Assembly (NCBI GenBank): GCA_021772555.1
Contig: JAJFLT010000438.1
Location: forward strand, 1-25,871
Direction of reading: 5' to 3'
Origin: Opitutales bacterium
Lineage (GTDB): Bacteria; Verrucomicrobiota; Verrucomicrobiia; Opitutales; UBA2987
Length of the DNA stretch: 25,871 nt
Both the position numbers and the translations under genes were made by a program. The notes under the pieces were generated by a model. That model saw nothing but the letters and a program-made list of their open reading frames with translations. It had not been told where the DNA came from and made no database searches. Shown piece after piece: positions 17,639 through 25,871 of the stretch (its first letter is position 1; every line of letters starts with the position of its first letter).

Positions 17639-18604
17639 TTACTGCTCCAGGCGGAGGAAACGGGCGGCGTTATTATAAAAAATATCACGCTTTTGCTCCT
17701 CCGTCAGGAAATCGGCCGATTCAATCCCAGCGATTGCCATTTCAATGGCTTCGGGCCAAAACAATTGGTCTGAGCCAAACATGAGACGTTTGCCATAACC
17801 GGCCCTCATAAGGCCCTCGAGGTAGTAGTGAAACTCCTCCCGCGGCCACAACCACGGGAGGGTCGCCAAGTCGACATAAACCTGGGGATAGTTGTGCAAT
17901 AACGCCTTGATTTCCTGCAAGTAGGGCCAGCCAGCGTGCATGACATAGAGGCGTAAATTCGGATGCCGTACCAGCACTTCCTCTAATTCCAGGGGATTGC
18001 CAAGGGACATTCGCAAAGGCGAGGCCCCTCGTTGAGTGCCCGGTCCCATGTGGACGCCAACGGGCAGGTCTAATTCCTCAGCCAGGGCAAAATAAGGCTT
18101 CAAAGCAGGATCGTTGGGTGAAAGCCCCTGGAATTGAGCCGTTACTTCTCCCATCGCACCTAGTTGTCCCGCCAGGTAATCTCTTCGGAGGGAGGCTATA
18201 TTATAATGTGGGTCCTGGGGGGAGCTTTTGCCATTGATCATGGGCGAAGCTATAATTCGGTCGGGGGAGGCTGCCTTCCATTTATCGAGAAGTTCTCGAT
18301 CGGGTCCGCAAAGAACGGCTTTAACAATGTTGAACCGTTTCAAATTGGCTAGAGAGGCAGCCATAATTTCCTCAGTGGCAATCGCCGCCGAGGGCTTGCC
18401 GGTAACGGGGTTGAGTTTACCTGGAGGACCCAGAAAATCCGCCGGGAAAGCATGTAAATGCATATCTATTATCGGACCCCTTGATTTCGATTCCGCTCCA
18501 CCTACATCCGCCGTAATGACGGGGAAAACCAAGAGCAACCCGACAACTGCCCATGCCAGATAACGACCGGATCGTGGATGATGTAAAATTTTTTTTGTCA
18601 TCAT
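17639..18604 (-). CDS. Exported amidohydrolase-2 family protein
   Basis: The 321-residue protein starts with a basic stretch and a hydrophobic helix (about 16-32), a Sec-type signal with probable cleavage after GGA near residue 37. The mature part has IIDMHLHAFP (H49, H51), LPVGVHMGPG, YVMHAGW and LMFGSDQLFW, matching the TIM-barrel amidohydrolase metal ligands. The cytoplasmic paralogue at 5596 has the same order of motifs but no signal. Substrate unknown; it should act outside the cytoplasm. Tandem ATGs at 18604 and 18601 are both usable. Its stop lies 83 nt before the sulfur-operon promoter. Confidence 0.9.
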   Translation of the reverse strand: MMTKKILHHPRSGRYLAWAVVGLLLVFPVITADVGGAESKSRGPIIDMHLHAFPADFLGPPGKLNPVTGKPSAAIATEEIMAASLANLKRFNIVKAVLCGPDRELLDKWKAASPDRIIASPMINGKSSPQDPHYNIASLRRDYLAGQLGAMGEVTAQFQGLSPNDPALKPYFALAEELDLPVGVHMGPGTQRGASPLRMSLGNPLELEEVLVRHPNLRLYVMHAGWPYLQEIKALLHNYPQVYVDLATLPWLWPREEFHYYLEGLMRAGYGKRLMFGSDQLFWPEAIEMAIAGIESADFLTEEQKRDIFYNNAARFLRLEQ

Positions 18605-18636
18605 CCGATGCTAGTTTTGGTCGCCGACCAACTCAA

Positions 18637-18655
18637 CCGTCTATTTCGTAGACGG
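18637..18655 (-). terminator. Possible weak terminator after the LRR gene
   Basis: CCGTCTA and TAGACGG form a perfect 7-bp stem with a 5-nt loop about 107 nt past the LRR stop codon. The minus-strand tail is TTGAGTTGG, a poor U-tract. It may be a Rho-assisted or processing site; the call is tentative. Confidence 0.3.
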
Positions 18656-18761
18656 AAGAATTGATGAGATGAAACGCCGAAAACTGATGTTAAAAGGAAA
18701 TATCAATTACATGTCAGTTTGATCGAGCATTGTGAAAATGGAATAAGCAGTCAACCTATGC

Positions 18762-21470
18762 TCAATCCGCCGGGACGCTGAAGAGGCTATCATCGTCGGC
18801 TCTTTGGAAAAAGCGGCGGTCAGGAGTATTGTCCTCAAACGTCCAGACCCACCCTGGATTTTCGCCGAAAAGATACATCCAGCGGTAGGTGTCGGCATTT
18901 AGAAAAATCCATTCACCCAGCCCGAGATCCCAGATATAAATTCCTTCCTTCGCATCGTTTTCGAAAACATACTGCCAGCCGTGTTCGTGGTGTTCGATCC
19001 AGGGCCAGTGGGTGATGTTATAGTTTAAGTACCAGGGGGAAACCCTGGAACCTGGGATTTCCGGATCACGCAGCAGGGCGATATCGGCTGGGCCAAAGTA
19101 ATCGATGGTATCTAAGCTTGTAACATTTAAGCCTAATAACCCGGTTTCATCTATGGGGTGAATCGTAATGTTTACGATCGCCGTATCTGCCTTTCCGAGG
19201 CTGTCGCTGATTTCATAAATAAAGCTGTCGGAAAAGTTTTCGCTGTCGTCGTGCCAGTAGGTAAAAGAGCCATCGGCCGACAGCGTGAGAGACCCGTAGG
19301 TAGGTTCACTTACTGGAATAGTGTTGACCGTCAATCTATCCGCCGGCAGATCGCCGTCGGTGTCGTTGTTTAACAGATTGGGCCTAGTGACTAATTGGCC
19401 TTCTCCAACCCTGAGGACATCCGGGTTGGCGACGGGCGCATAGTCATTTAACGGTAAGGTGTCCAGACCCTCCCCTGCCATAAAATTGGTGAAAAAGAAC
19501 GTATTCACACCCACAGGAACTTCGGACGATGTAAACCCGTGCAGGCTGAAGTCGAAAGAATCTCCAGGGTTCATCCCCCAAGTAGTTCCCAAGTCCAGGG
19601 CAATCCCATCCAATTGACCATCAATTGAATCATAAGCGGCCAAAAGAGTTTGCTTTTCGGCCAACCAAAACAGAAACAGCCTAAAATGATTACCATCGAT
19701 GGTGCGGCTGAAAACGGGACTTTGATCCGATCCCGGTGAATCCGGATCGTTCAAAGAAAAATTTGTTTCTATCCCTTGCCGAAGTACCGGATTGCCGGTT
19801 TCATCAATCTCGGCCACGAGATTAACCGAGTGAAAAAGTGTGTCCCGCGGTTCCGAACTGTTGGTCAAAAGAAATCCCAGTCCGATTTTTTCCCCAGTTT
19901 TCACGAGATCCACATCATCCAAGGTGATCTCAACGGAAGCACTCCAATCGATGACGTAATGAGCGATTCCATTAAACTTTTTGAAAACCTGACGCGCGCC
20001 TGGATTTTCGATGGGGCCATACTGTATAAAAGTGAAACCGGAAGGGTTTGCCACTAGGTTGAAAAGGTCGGGATTGTCGCTGAATGTTTCGGATTCCCAA
20101 ACTGACGAATTGAGGACGCCTTGCAAATCGTCCAATAATGATAATCCGGCCATTACATTTTCCTGGGGCTCATATGGAAGGTTTGTGGCGCCGGCAGCCT
20201 GGATTTGGCCGATCACCTGAAGGGCTTCCGAACCCGGCTGTATATCGAGAAAATTATTCTGCAAGAATACTCTATCGGGATTCGTTAGACCTGCGAGGGC
20301 GCCAATGGATAATATATTGTTGTTGGAAAGAAAAATTCTCCGCAAATTGGTGAGATTATCCAGAGGCCGAACATCAAATACCTGGTTGCTCCTAAGATTT
20401 AGGACGTTCAAGGAGGTCAATTCGCTCAAGGGACTCAAGTCGCTGATCTGGTTGCCACTAAGATCCAGGATGGTTAAGGCGGTCAATCCGCTCAAGGGAC
20501 TCAAGTCTCTAATCTGGTTGCCCCTAAGATCCAAGACGCTCAAGGCGGTCAAATGGCTCAAGGGGCTCAAGTCGCTGATTTGGTTGTCGTAAAGAAAGAG
20601 GCTGGTGAGGGCGGTCAATCCGCTCAAGAGGCTCAGGTCGGTTAATGCAATACCAGGAAGGGAGAGGGAAGTAAGGGCTTTCATCCCGCTCAAGGGGGTG
20701 AAATCGCTGACCGGATTGGAGGAAATACTCAATTGGACCAAGGAGGGAAAGTCGGTTAAAGGGCTCAGGTCGCTGATTTGGTTGCCACTAAGATCCAGTT
20801 CGGCCAAGGCGGTTAATCCACTCAAGGGGCCCAGGTCGCTGATCTGGTTACCGGACAGAAGCAGGCGAGTCAAAGCGGTCAAACCGCTCAAGGGGCCCAA
20901 GTCGCTGATTCCGTTACCCCAAAGTATGAGTTGGGTCAGATTAGTCAATTCGCTCAAGGGGTTCAGGTCGCTGAACCCACTGTTAAACAGCGCCAGGGAG
21001 GTGAGGTTCGTTAAACCGCTCAAAGGGCTCCAATCACTGACGGGGTTTTGAGCAACCTCTAGATTTGTCAAGTTGGTCAAACCGCTCAAAGGGCTTAAGT
21101 CTCTGATTTGGTTACCGTTGACATCGAGGCTGGTGAGGGCTTTCATCCCGCTCAAGGGGCTCAGATCGCTGATCCGGTTTAGAGTTAATTCCAGGATCGA
21201 TAAATTTACCGCAGCCTCCAAGCCTGTCAGGTCAAAAATTTTACGGTTTGGAGTCGCTTGGGCATTCAGGATGATCATGGATTCCATGTCCGCTTGTGTG
21301 ATCTCTCCGGTGGGTTTGCCCAAAGTAATACGGATGGCGAGTTCCAGTTGGGGGTCCGGTATTTCAACGGAAAAAGCGGTGGAACCGATTATAGTCAGGC
21401 CCAGAAAGAGGCTGATCAACAACGAGTTGTTATTTCGAGGAAGGCGTCGGAAAGGAAATTTTTTCAGCAT
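18762..21470 (-). CDS. Secreted leucine-rich-repeat protein with cadherin-like domain
   Basis: From the ATG at 21470 (AAGG seven nt before it) the product has 902 residues. A TTG 27 codons upstream gives a longer frame but would place the signal peptide internally. A Sec signal (hydrophobic about 17-32) leads to about 14 internalin-type 22-residue LRRs, consensus LTALTxLdLsGNQIsDLSPLSG. A jelly-roll-like region of unknown type follows, then a cadherin-like/Big domain with PVANPDVLRVGEG and NDTDGD, and a Trp/Tyr-rich C-terminus (GWQYVF, YRWMYLFGENPGWVW). The last is of a style common in Verrucomicrobiota surface proteins. The probable role is extracellular binding or adhesion; no catalytic motif is seen. 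Confidence 0.9.
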   Translation of the reverse strand: MLKKFPFRRLPRNNNSLLISLFLGLTIIGSTAFSVEIPDPQLELAIRITLGKPTGEITQADMESMIILNAQATPNRKIFDLTGLEAAVNLSILELTLNRISDLSPLSGMKALTSLDVNGNQIRDLSPLSGLTNLTNLEVAQNPVSDWSPLSGLTNLTSLALFNSGFSDLNPLSELTNLTQLILWGNGISDLGPLSGLTALTRLLLSGNQISDLGPLSGLTALAELDLSGNQISDLSPLTDFPSLVQLSISSNPVSDFTPLSGMKALTSLSLPGIALTDLSLLSGLTALTSLFLYDNQISDLSPLSHLTALSVLDLRGNQIRDLSPLSGLTALTILDLSGNQISDLSPLSELTSLNVLNLRSNQVFDVRPLDNLTNLRRIFLSNNNILSIGALAGLTNPDRVFLQNNFLDIQPGSEALQVIGQIQAAGATNLPYEPQENVMAGLSLLDDLQGVLNSSVWESETFSDNPDLFNLVANPSGFTFIQYGPIENPGARQVFKKFNGIAHYVIDWSASVEITLDDVDLVKTGEKIGLGFLLTNSSEPRDTLFHSVNLVAEIDETGNPVLRQGIETNFSLNDPDSPGSDQSPVFSRTIDGNHFRLFLFWLAEKQTLLAAYDSIDGQLDGIALDLGTTWGMNPGDSFDFSLHGFTSSEVPVGVNTFFFTNFMAGEGLDTLPLNDYAPVANPDVLRVGEGQLVTRPNLLNNDTDGDLPADRLTVNTIPVSEPTYGSLTLSADGSFTYWHDDSENFSDSFIYEISDSLGKADTAIVNITIHPIDETGLLGLNVTSLDTIDYFGPADIALLRDPEIPGSRVSPWYLNYNITHWPWIEHHEHGWQYVFENDAKEGIYIWDLGLGEWIFLNADTYRWMYLFGENPGWVWTFEDNTPDRRFFQRADDDSLFSVPAD
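20280..21230 (-). repeat. 66-bp tandem repeats encoding the LRR array
   Basis: About 14 imperfect copies of a 66-bp unit encode the 22-residue LRRs. The reverse of GATCTGAGCCCCTTGAGC-type segments recurs at every turn, with DLSPLSG being the most conserved. Copies stay in frame and differ mainly at solvent-exposed positions. The array is prone to copy-number change by recombination or slippage. Confidence 0.85.
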
Positions 21471-21602
21471 GAGATTGCCTTGGGTCGAAGTTTGCGCAGA
21501 GCAGTCGGAATATTTGTCGCTAGACTCAGTAATTGAGTGTGACAATGCCAATATAAAACGAAAATCGTCCTATGTCAATGCCGGTTTGGACGAGATTCGT
21601 TG

Positions 21603-22211
21603 TCAGGTGTTGGCAACGCCTGATTTTTCCAATTCGCAGACCGCCTGAGGGGTGTTGTGGAAATGGATGGCGTTTATTCCCAATTGCCTGGCGGCCTCTA
21701 TATTTTCCGGGCGGTCGTCGAGAAAGATACAATTCTCCGGCAAGACTTTTAATCTTTCCAGTGCGATGCGGTAAAGTGATGAATCGGGTTTGGCTACACC
21801 GTGATGGCAGGAGATGACAATGTCGTCGAACAAGTCATCGAAACCGTAGCGGTGACGGCGCTCTTGCGAAATGGTATGCGAGTCGTTGGACAAAATGGAT
21901 ATTTTATATCCGTTATTTTTCAGGCTTTGGGCCAGGCTCATGCTACCGGGTATTTCTTCGAAATAACTTTGAGTTTCGAGGTCTTCTTCGGTTGCCTCAA
22001 TACCGACAGCGTTGAGAATCTCTTTCCAGAAAATTTGTTCTTTCATGTGCCCGCAATCGACACTTGACCGGTATTTTTTCCAGACGGCAAACATGCGGTC
22101 GATTTCTGCGGTCTTTTCGTACTTAGCAGCAAGGTCGATTATTTTGTCGTCGATGAAGTCTACCAGCAATACGCCACCGACATCAAAAATCACATGGGTT
22201 ATTTCCGGCAT
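21603..22211 (-). CDS. HAD-family hydrolase (YihX-like)
   Basis: The 202-residue protein has HAD motif I as FDVGGVL (D10), motif II SND, motif III Lys in VAKPD, and motif IV FLDDRPENIEAA. The DVGGV form and the helical cap after motif I match the YihX/glucose-1-phosphatase-like subgroup of small sugar-phosphate phosphatases. It lies 31 nt after the GDPD gene and is probably in the same transcript, so glycerol-3-phosphate or a related phosphate ester is a guess at the substrate. Confidence 0.88.
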   Translation of the reverse strand: MPEITHVIFDVGGVLLVDFIDDKIIDLAAKYEKTAEIDRMFAVWKKYRSSVDCGHMKEQIFWKEILNAVGIEATEEDLETQSYFEEIPGSMSLAQSLKNNGYKISILSNDSHTISQERRHRYGFDDLFDDIVISCHHGVAKPDSSLYRIALERLKVLPENCIFLDDRPENIEAARQLGINAIHFHNTPQAVCELEKSGVANT

Positions 22212-22242
22212 TCTGGATTTGGAGCGGGGTTTAATGGCAGAC

Positions 22243-23097
22243 TTATTTCAATATAACGGGATCGTAAACAGAATCGATTTGGACTCCATCAACGCCATAT
22301 TTAAGGACACGTTTGAGGTCTGCCAAACCCCGCTGCAAGGGGTCGCCTGTTTTGTAATGTTTAAGGTTAATGCTAACAATAACCATGAGCCCCATTTGGT
22401 GGAATCCCTCGACTTCCTCTTGCGTGAAATCTTCTCCGTGGTTGAAAATATAGTAATACTTTCCGGGATCGCGTTCCGCTTTGATTTTCAGTTTGGCGAT
22501 TCTTAACGGGTCCCGCCAGGCCACTTTGGCTTTTCCGAAAAACCAGTCGGACACCTTTTCCTGGTTATAGACGGGAATGCGATTGGTTAATATGAGAGCA
22601 TTTTCAAGTAAACCGTGCTTGCGGAGCGCATTTTCGATTCCCCGGCAGTATTCCTCTATTCGTTTGTCTTCGGCGCCCTTGATGTCGACCATGAGATCGA
22701 TGCGCCCAGCGCAGAGGGCGGCAAATTCTGCAAACGTTGGAATTTCTTCAGCGTTACGCAGCAGTTTGATTTTTTTTATTTCGGCCAATGTCATATCGGA
22801 TATATTTTTATCCACCCCGGTTTCTCTTTTTAAGTTGGGATCGTGAAAACAGATGACATGGCCATCTTTGGATATCCGCGCATCCACTTCCAGGTGGGTA
22901 TAGCCCCGGGCGATGGCTTCTTCAAGACCCTCGAGGCTGTTTTCGGCGATGTTTTCATCCACCACTCCCCCCAGGTGGGCGATTAAGAGAAGGTCCTTCT
23001 TTTGCCCCACATTCTTCGCCCAGGCTTCTGCATCAGCGACCATTGTGAACATAGTTATACAATAAAATGAAATGCAGGCCCGAATGGTTGAATTCAT
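22243..23097 (-). CDS. Exported glycerophosphodiester phosphodiesterase
   Basis: From the ATG at 23097 the product has 284 residues and begins with a Sec-like signal (cleavage near residue 25). The frame is open upstream into the transporter gene, but that part is unrelated. GDPD signatures are IAHLGG (H41), ENIAENS, HLEVDARISKDGHVICFHD (E70, D72, H85) and VDIKG (K140). The enzyme splits deacylated phospholipids to glycerol-3-phosphate and an alcohol. The conserved Arg after the first His (normally HRG) is Leu here, which may alter activity. The gene starts 4 nt after the GlpT-like transporter stop, so breakdown and import are probably co-expressed. Confidence 0.9.
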   Translation of the reverse strand: MNSTIRACISFYCITMFTMVADAEAWAKNVGQKKDLLLIAHLGGVVDENIAENSLEGLEEAIARGYTHLEVDARISKDGHVICFHDPNLKRETGVDKNISDMTLAEIKKIKLLRNAEEIPTFAEFAALCAGRIDLMVDIKGAEDKRIEEYCRGIENALRKHGLLENALILTNRIPVYNQEKVSDWFFGKAKVAWRDPLRIAKLKIKAERDPGKYYYIFNHGEDFTQEEVEGFHQMGLMVIVSINLKHYKTGDPLQRGLADLKRVLKYGVDGVQIDSVYDPVILK

Positions 23098-23101
23098 AAT
23101 A

Positions 23102-24460
23102 TTATTTCCGTTCGTTCGTGGTGGGTTTATTCTTTTCTTTTTCCATAAAGCTTCCATTGCCACCGGCCAACAGCGGTATGAGAATGAGGATGGCCGCCAT
23201 CGCGCAGCCAATCCATAGCACGAAAGTGCCTTGCCAGCCAAATTTATCGGTGATCCACCCGCTGAGGACGGAGGTCAGGACGGCTCCAAAATAACTCATG
23301 GCACCGGTCAGCCCGACTGCTGAAGCGACCGCCCTGCGTGGGACCATGGCCAGAGGGCCCAAGCCCGTACAAACCATTTGCGCCCCATAGAGGAAAAATC
23401 CTGACAGGCCGAAAGCTATGGCGTCGAATGTGCCGTATCCCTTGGGAATAAAAAAAATCAGGACCAGGCTGGCGGTAACGCCGATCATATAAATTGTGGC
23501 CACGGCAAGGTTGCGTTTGGTGAAATAGCGGTCGGCCAATATCCCCGCAATAATAGTGCCGGGAATGCCCATCAATTCGAGAAAACTCGACTTGAAACTG
23601 GCCCACCCGACGGAGGACTCTTTCATCTCGTTAAGATAAGTAACGCCCCAATCGCCCAGCCCATAGCGAACCATGTAAATAAACATGCAGGCGAAACTAA
23701 GCACCCAGATCCGCGGGTTGGTGAGTACGTAGTTGCGGAAAACTTCCCAGGCCGTTTCGTCAGTGTCGTGTACGCTATTTTTGGGTAGATCCCCGTGGTA
23801 TTCCTGAATGGGCGGCAATCCAACCGATTCCGGCCGGTCGAGCATTTTACGGGCGAGGTAGAGCGAGCCGAGCAAGCAGAATAATCCGGGCATTAAAAAA
23901 CCAGCCTGCCAACCCAATCTCTCGACCAGAAATCCACCGGCCATCAATATGGCAAAAGCGCCCAGGTTATGGCAGGTGTTCCAGACCCCGTAGTAACGGC
24001 CCCTCTCTTTGGCGCTGAACCAGTTGGCAATGGTTTTCGGCCCCACCGGGCTGCCCATCGACTGGAAAAAACCATTGAACATCCAGAAGAGCCCGAAAAA
24101 AAAGAGGGAGTGGCTGATGCCGAAAAAAAGATTCACCATTGCCGCCCCGCCCAGGCCGACGGCCATAAACATGCGGGGGTTGGAACGGTCGCAAAGCGGC
24201 CCATTGAAGAGTTTGGCAATAGCGTAGGTGGCGCTGAAAAGGGATAATACGAGACCCATCTGGGCTTTGCTGACCTCCAGGTCTTCCATTAGCAAAGGAA
24301 GGGCAGGGGCGATGTTTTTGCGAATCAGGTAGAAAAAGGCGTATCCGAGATAAACGGCGGTGAAAGCCTGGATGCGCCTCTGGCGGTATGCTTTCGATAT
24401 CCGCTCTTCCGGCAGACGTTCAACCGCCGGGGCTTGTCGCATAAATTGGAATGCTTTCAC
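23102..24460 (-). CDS. glpT: Glycerol-3-phosphate transporter-like MFS protein
   Basis: This 452-residue protein has about 12 hydrophobic segments and belongs to the organophosphate:phosphate antiporter branch of the major facilitator superfamily. Key GlpT residues align closely: R47 in YLIRKNIAPALP (E. coli R45), H164 in NTCHNLGA (H165) and R265 in YMVRYGLGDWG (R269). GlpT exchanges cytoplasmic phosphate for glycerol-3-phosphate. A GDPD gene directly downstream supports G3P as substrate; UhpT-like hexose phosphate use is less likely. Confidence 0.88.
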   Translation of the reverse strand: MKAFQFMRQAPAVERLPEERISKAYRQRRIQAFTAVYLGYAFFYLIRKNIAPALPLLMEDLEVSKAQMGLVLSLFSATYAIAKLFNGPLCDRSNPRMFMAVGLGGAAMVNLFFGISHSLFFFGLFWMFNGFFQSMGSPVGPKTIANWFSAKERGRYYGVWNTCHNLGAFAILMAGGFLVERLGWQAGFLMPGLFCLLGSLYLARKMLDRPESVGLPPIQEYHGDLPKNSVHDTDETAWEVFRNYVLTNPRIWVLSFACMFIYMVRYGLGDWGVTYLNEMKESSVGWASFKSSFLELMGIPGTIIAGILADRYFTKRNLAVATIYMIGVTASLVLIFFIPKGYGTFDAIAFGLSGFFLYGAQMVCTGLGPLAMVPRRAVASAVGLTGAMSYFGAVLTSVLSGWITDKFGWQGTFVLWIGCAMAAILILIPLLAGGNGSFMEKEKNKPTTNERK

Positions 24461-24534
24461 CGAGTCATGCCCTGTCTTGGATTATACGGGTCCTACCCTT
24501 TTCGGTTCAACGGATAGATGTTGACAATCCATTT

Positions 24535-25623
24535 TCAACCATACTGCTGCCAGGGAACGGCATTATTGATGCCGGTTTTGTCTTCGCCGCGAATGGTTAC
24601 GGCCTTCCACTTTGCCATATCGTAAATATGGCCCATCTGGGCAGAGCGGTGAAATTTTTTGTTGCCCGGATAGACTTCCGTCTGAGGCTCAACGATGCGG
24701 AAATTGAAGGCCAGCCGGTTTCCATCGGACACGTTGGGGTCTGACCCATGAATGGTGCGCTCGGAGAAGATGAGGACTTCCCCGCGTTTCATGGGGGCAT
24801 AAAGCACAGAATCGGGGTCCACTTCGTAATCGGGATAGTAGTTGACGGCATGAAATCCGATATCGCCGCCCAAACGCATCCATTGAATGCCTTTCAGAAG
24901 GGAACCTTTGATGAATTTCATGCAGCCATTTTCCCGTGTGGCCGGATCGGTGGGAATCCATACGGTCAGCATAAAAAGTTCGCTTTTGTCGGGTGGAAAA
25001 ATGAGTGGTTCCTCGAAGCTTTCCTCGAACATATAAGTGCTGGCCTGGTGCCAGCCGACGGGACCGCCGCCGGGAGGCTTGTAAAAAATCTGGGAGCGCC
25101 AGGTAATGAGGTCCGGCCCCAGCAATTGGGCCAGGCGTTCGGTTATGGCCGGATGGGTAATCATCCGCATCATTTCTGGCATTTCAAGGTGTCGGTCGCG
25201 GTCGGCAACAAATCCATAGACACTGTTGATCTCGGACCGGCGGGCCAGGAGCTTTTGACCGAATTCATCCATTTCATCTTCATCCCAAACCTTAAACGGT
25301 TTGAGAAAGCCATTTTGGTAAAACTCTTTGATCTCTTCCTCGCTCAGGCGGTGGGCGGGCTCGACCTCGACCTTGGGTGCGTAGCTATGGGGCGTTCGAG
25401 GAACGCAAAGTTCGTCCTGTGGCAGTTTTGTGCCCAAAGTCTTGACGAAATTTGCGACCATTTCCCGGGACCAATATTGATCGACCCTGCGCAGTCGCCT
25501 AAGTAATAAAAAGCCTTGCGGCAGTTTTAAGGCTCTGCAGACCATCAAATAAATCATGGCCAGGGTTGTCAGAAAGCGGAAGACGAACCCTCCGGGTCTC
25601 AAAGTTCTGGGTACTTTTATCAC
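24535..25623 (-). CDS. PhyH-family Fe(II)/2-oxoglutarate enzyme with HxA site
   Basis: The 362-residue protein has the phytanoyl-CoA dioxygenase fold in its C-terminal half: VGWHQASTY, TVWIPTDPATRENGCMKFIKGS, GEVLIFSERTIHGSDPN and NRLAFNFRI. Typical PhyH enzymes bind iron with HxD...H. Here the first motif is H192-Q-A194 with H292 distal, so the Asp is Ala. R303 or R309 could bind 2-oxoglutarate. This Asp-to-Ala change is known in halogenases such as SyrB2. The N-terminus has a hydrophobic stretch (about 13-30). The GTG start is uncertain; ATG at 25557 is an alternative. It lies 74 nt before the transporter gene. Confidence 0.85.
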   Translation of the reverse strand: MIKVPRTLRPGGFVFRFLTTLAMIYLMVCRALKLPQGFLLLRRLRRVDQYWSREMVANFVKTLGTKLPQDELCVPRTPHSYAPKVEVEPAHRLSEEEIKEFYQNGFLKPFKVWDEDEMDEFGQKLLARRSEINSVYGFVADRDRHLEMPEMMRMITHPAITERLAQLLGPDLITWRSQIFYKPPGGGPVGWHQASTYMFEESFEEPLIFPPDKSELFMLTVWIPTDPATRENGCMKFIKGSLLKGIQWMRLGGDIGFHAVNYYPDYEVDPDSVLYAPMKRGEVLIFSERTIHGSDPNVSDGNRLAFNFRIVEPQTEVYPGNKKFHRSAQMGHIYDMAKWKAVTIRGEDKTGINNAVPWQQYG

Positions 25624-25804
25624 GTATATTTTGGGCTATTTTCCGCATCGCCCCACCAATAGATAGAGGTCTTTACAATGCACATTTGAAAGAAGGCAAG
25701 AGAATATCAAATGGCTTGATAACGTAGGATATTGGAACTGTTGCCCAAATCAGATCAAATTGTAAGTGACAGGGCATAAACAACCTGCTTATACTTAAGC
25801 TGTT

Positions 25805-25871
25805 ATGATGGGCATTCACCAAGAGCAGAAAACCCTCTTCAGCTACAGCATCGATCTGGATCAGCGCGTGC
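25805..25871 (+). CDS. N-terminus of a probable transposase (cut by window edge)
   Basis: Tandem ATGs (25805, 25808) open a frame reading HQEQKTLFSYSIDLDQRV before the window ends. This resembles the start of IS1182/IS5-type transposases (pattern 'LF.Y.vdLe.RV..dHpLR'). Only 22 codons are visible. The roughly 180 bases between it and the dioxygenase gene contain no gene I can see and should hold the left end of the insertion sequence. Confidence 0.5.
   Translation, partial: MMGIHQEQKTLFSYSIDLDQRV

Overview
The window is a bacterial chromosome segment, most probably from a member of the Verrucomicrobiota (Opitutae/Puniceicoccales-like). This is inferred from the short EF-Ts, the scarcity of clear Shine-Dalgarno sites, and a secreted leucine-rich-repeat protein ending in a tryptophan-rich region of a style common in that phylum. 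No 16S or whole-genome comparison was possible.

Layout. Positions 1-2534 (minus) hold a partial STAND-type NTPase gene with an N-terminal HNH-like domain and a NACHT module, a candidate anti-phage defence gene. About 1 kb of degenerate, gene-poor DNA separates it from an initiator tRNA gene with its own promoter and terminator (about 3491-3662, minus). Then comes the housekeeping pair rpsB-tsf (plus). From 5.6 to 10.2 kb are mixed metabolic genes: amidohydrolase, amidase, RidA-family protein, PhoD-like lipoprotein phosphatase and a small ABM-like protein.

The core of the window is a minus-strand assimilatory sulfur and methionine operon (17.56 to 10.25 kb). Its order is promoter, Met/Cys-rich leader peptide, intrinsic terminator, 70-residue integrase-arm-like protein, siroheme sulfite reductase, precorrin-2 dehydrogenase (CysG N-terminal type), uroporphyrinogen-III methyltransferase (CobA), CysH, MetY and MetX. 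The enzymes reduce activated sulfate to sulfide, build the siroheme this needs, activate homoserine and fix sulfide into homocysteine. The leader ORF (17376-17507) carries the ten-residue run CMMMMIMCCC and is followed by a GC-rich hairpin with a U-tract. This is the layout of a ribosome-mediated transcription attenuator responding to methionine and cysteine supply. I regard it as the most interesting feature here.

From 17.6 to 25.6 kb, all on the minus strand, are an exported amidohydrolase, the secreted LRR protein, and a probable glycerophosphodiester module (GlpT-like transporter, exported GDPD, HAD phosphatase) preceded by a PhyH-family dioxygenase. In that dioxygenase the iron-binding Asp is replaced by Ala, as in Fe/2OG halogenases. 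The right edge appears to enter a transposase gene (plus).
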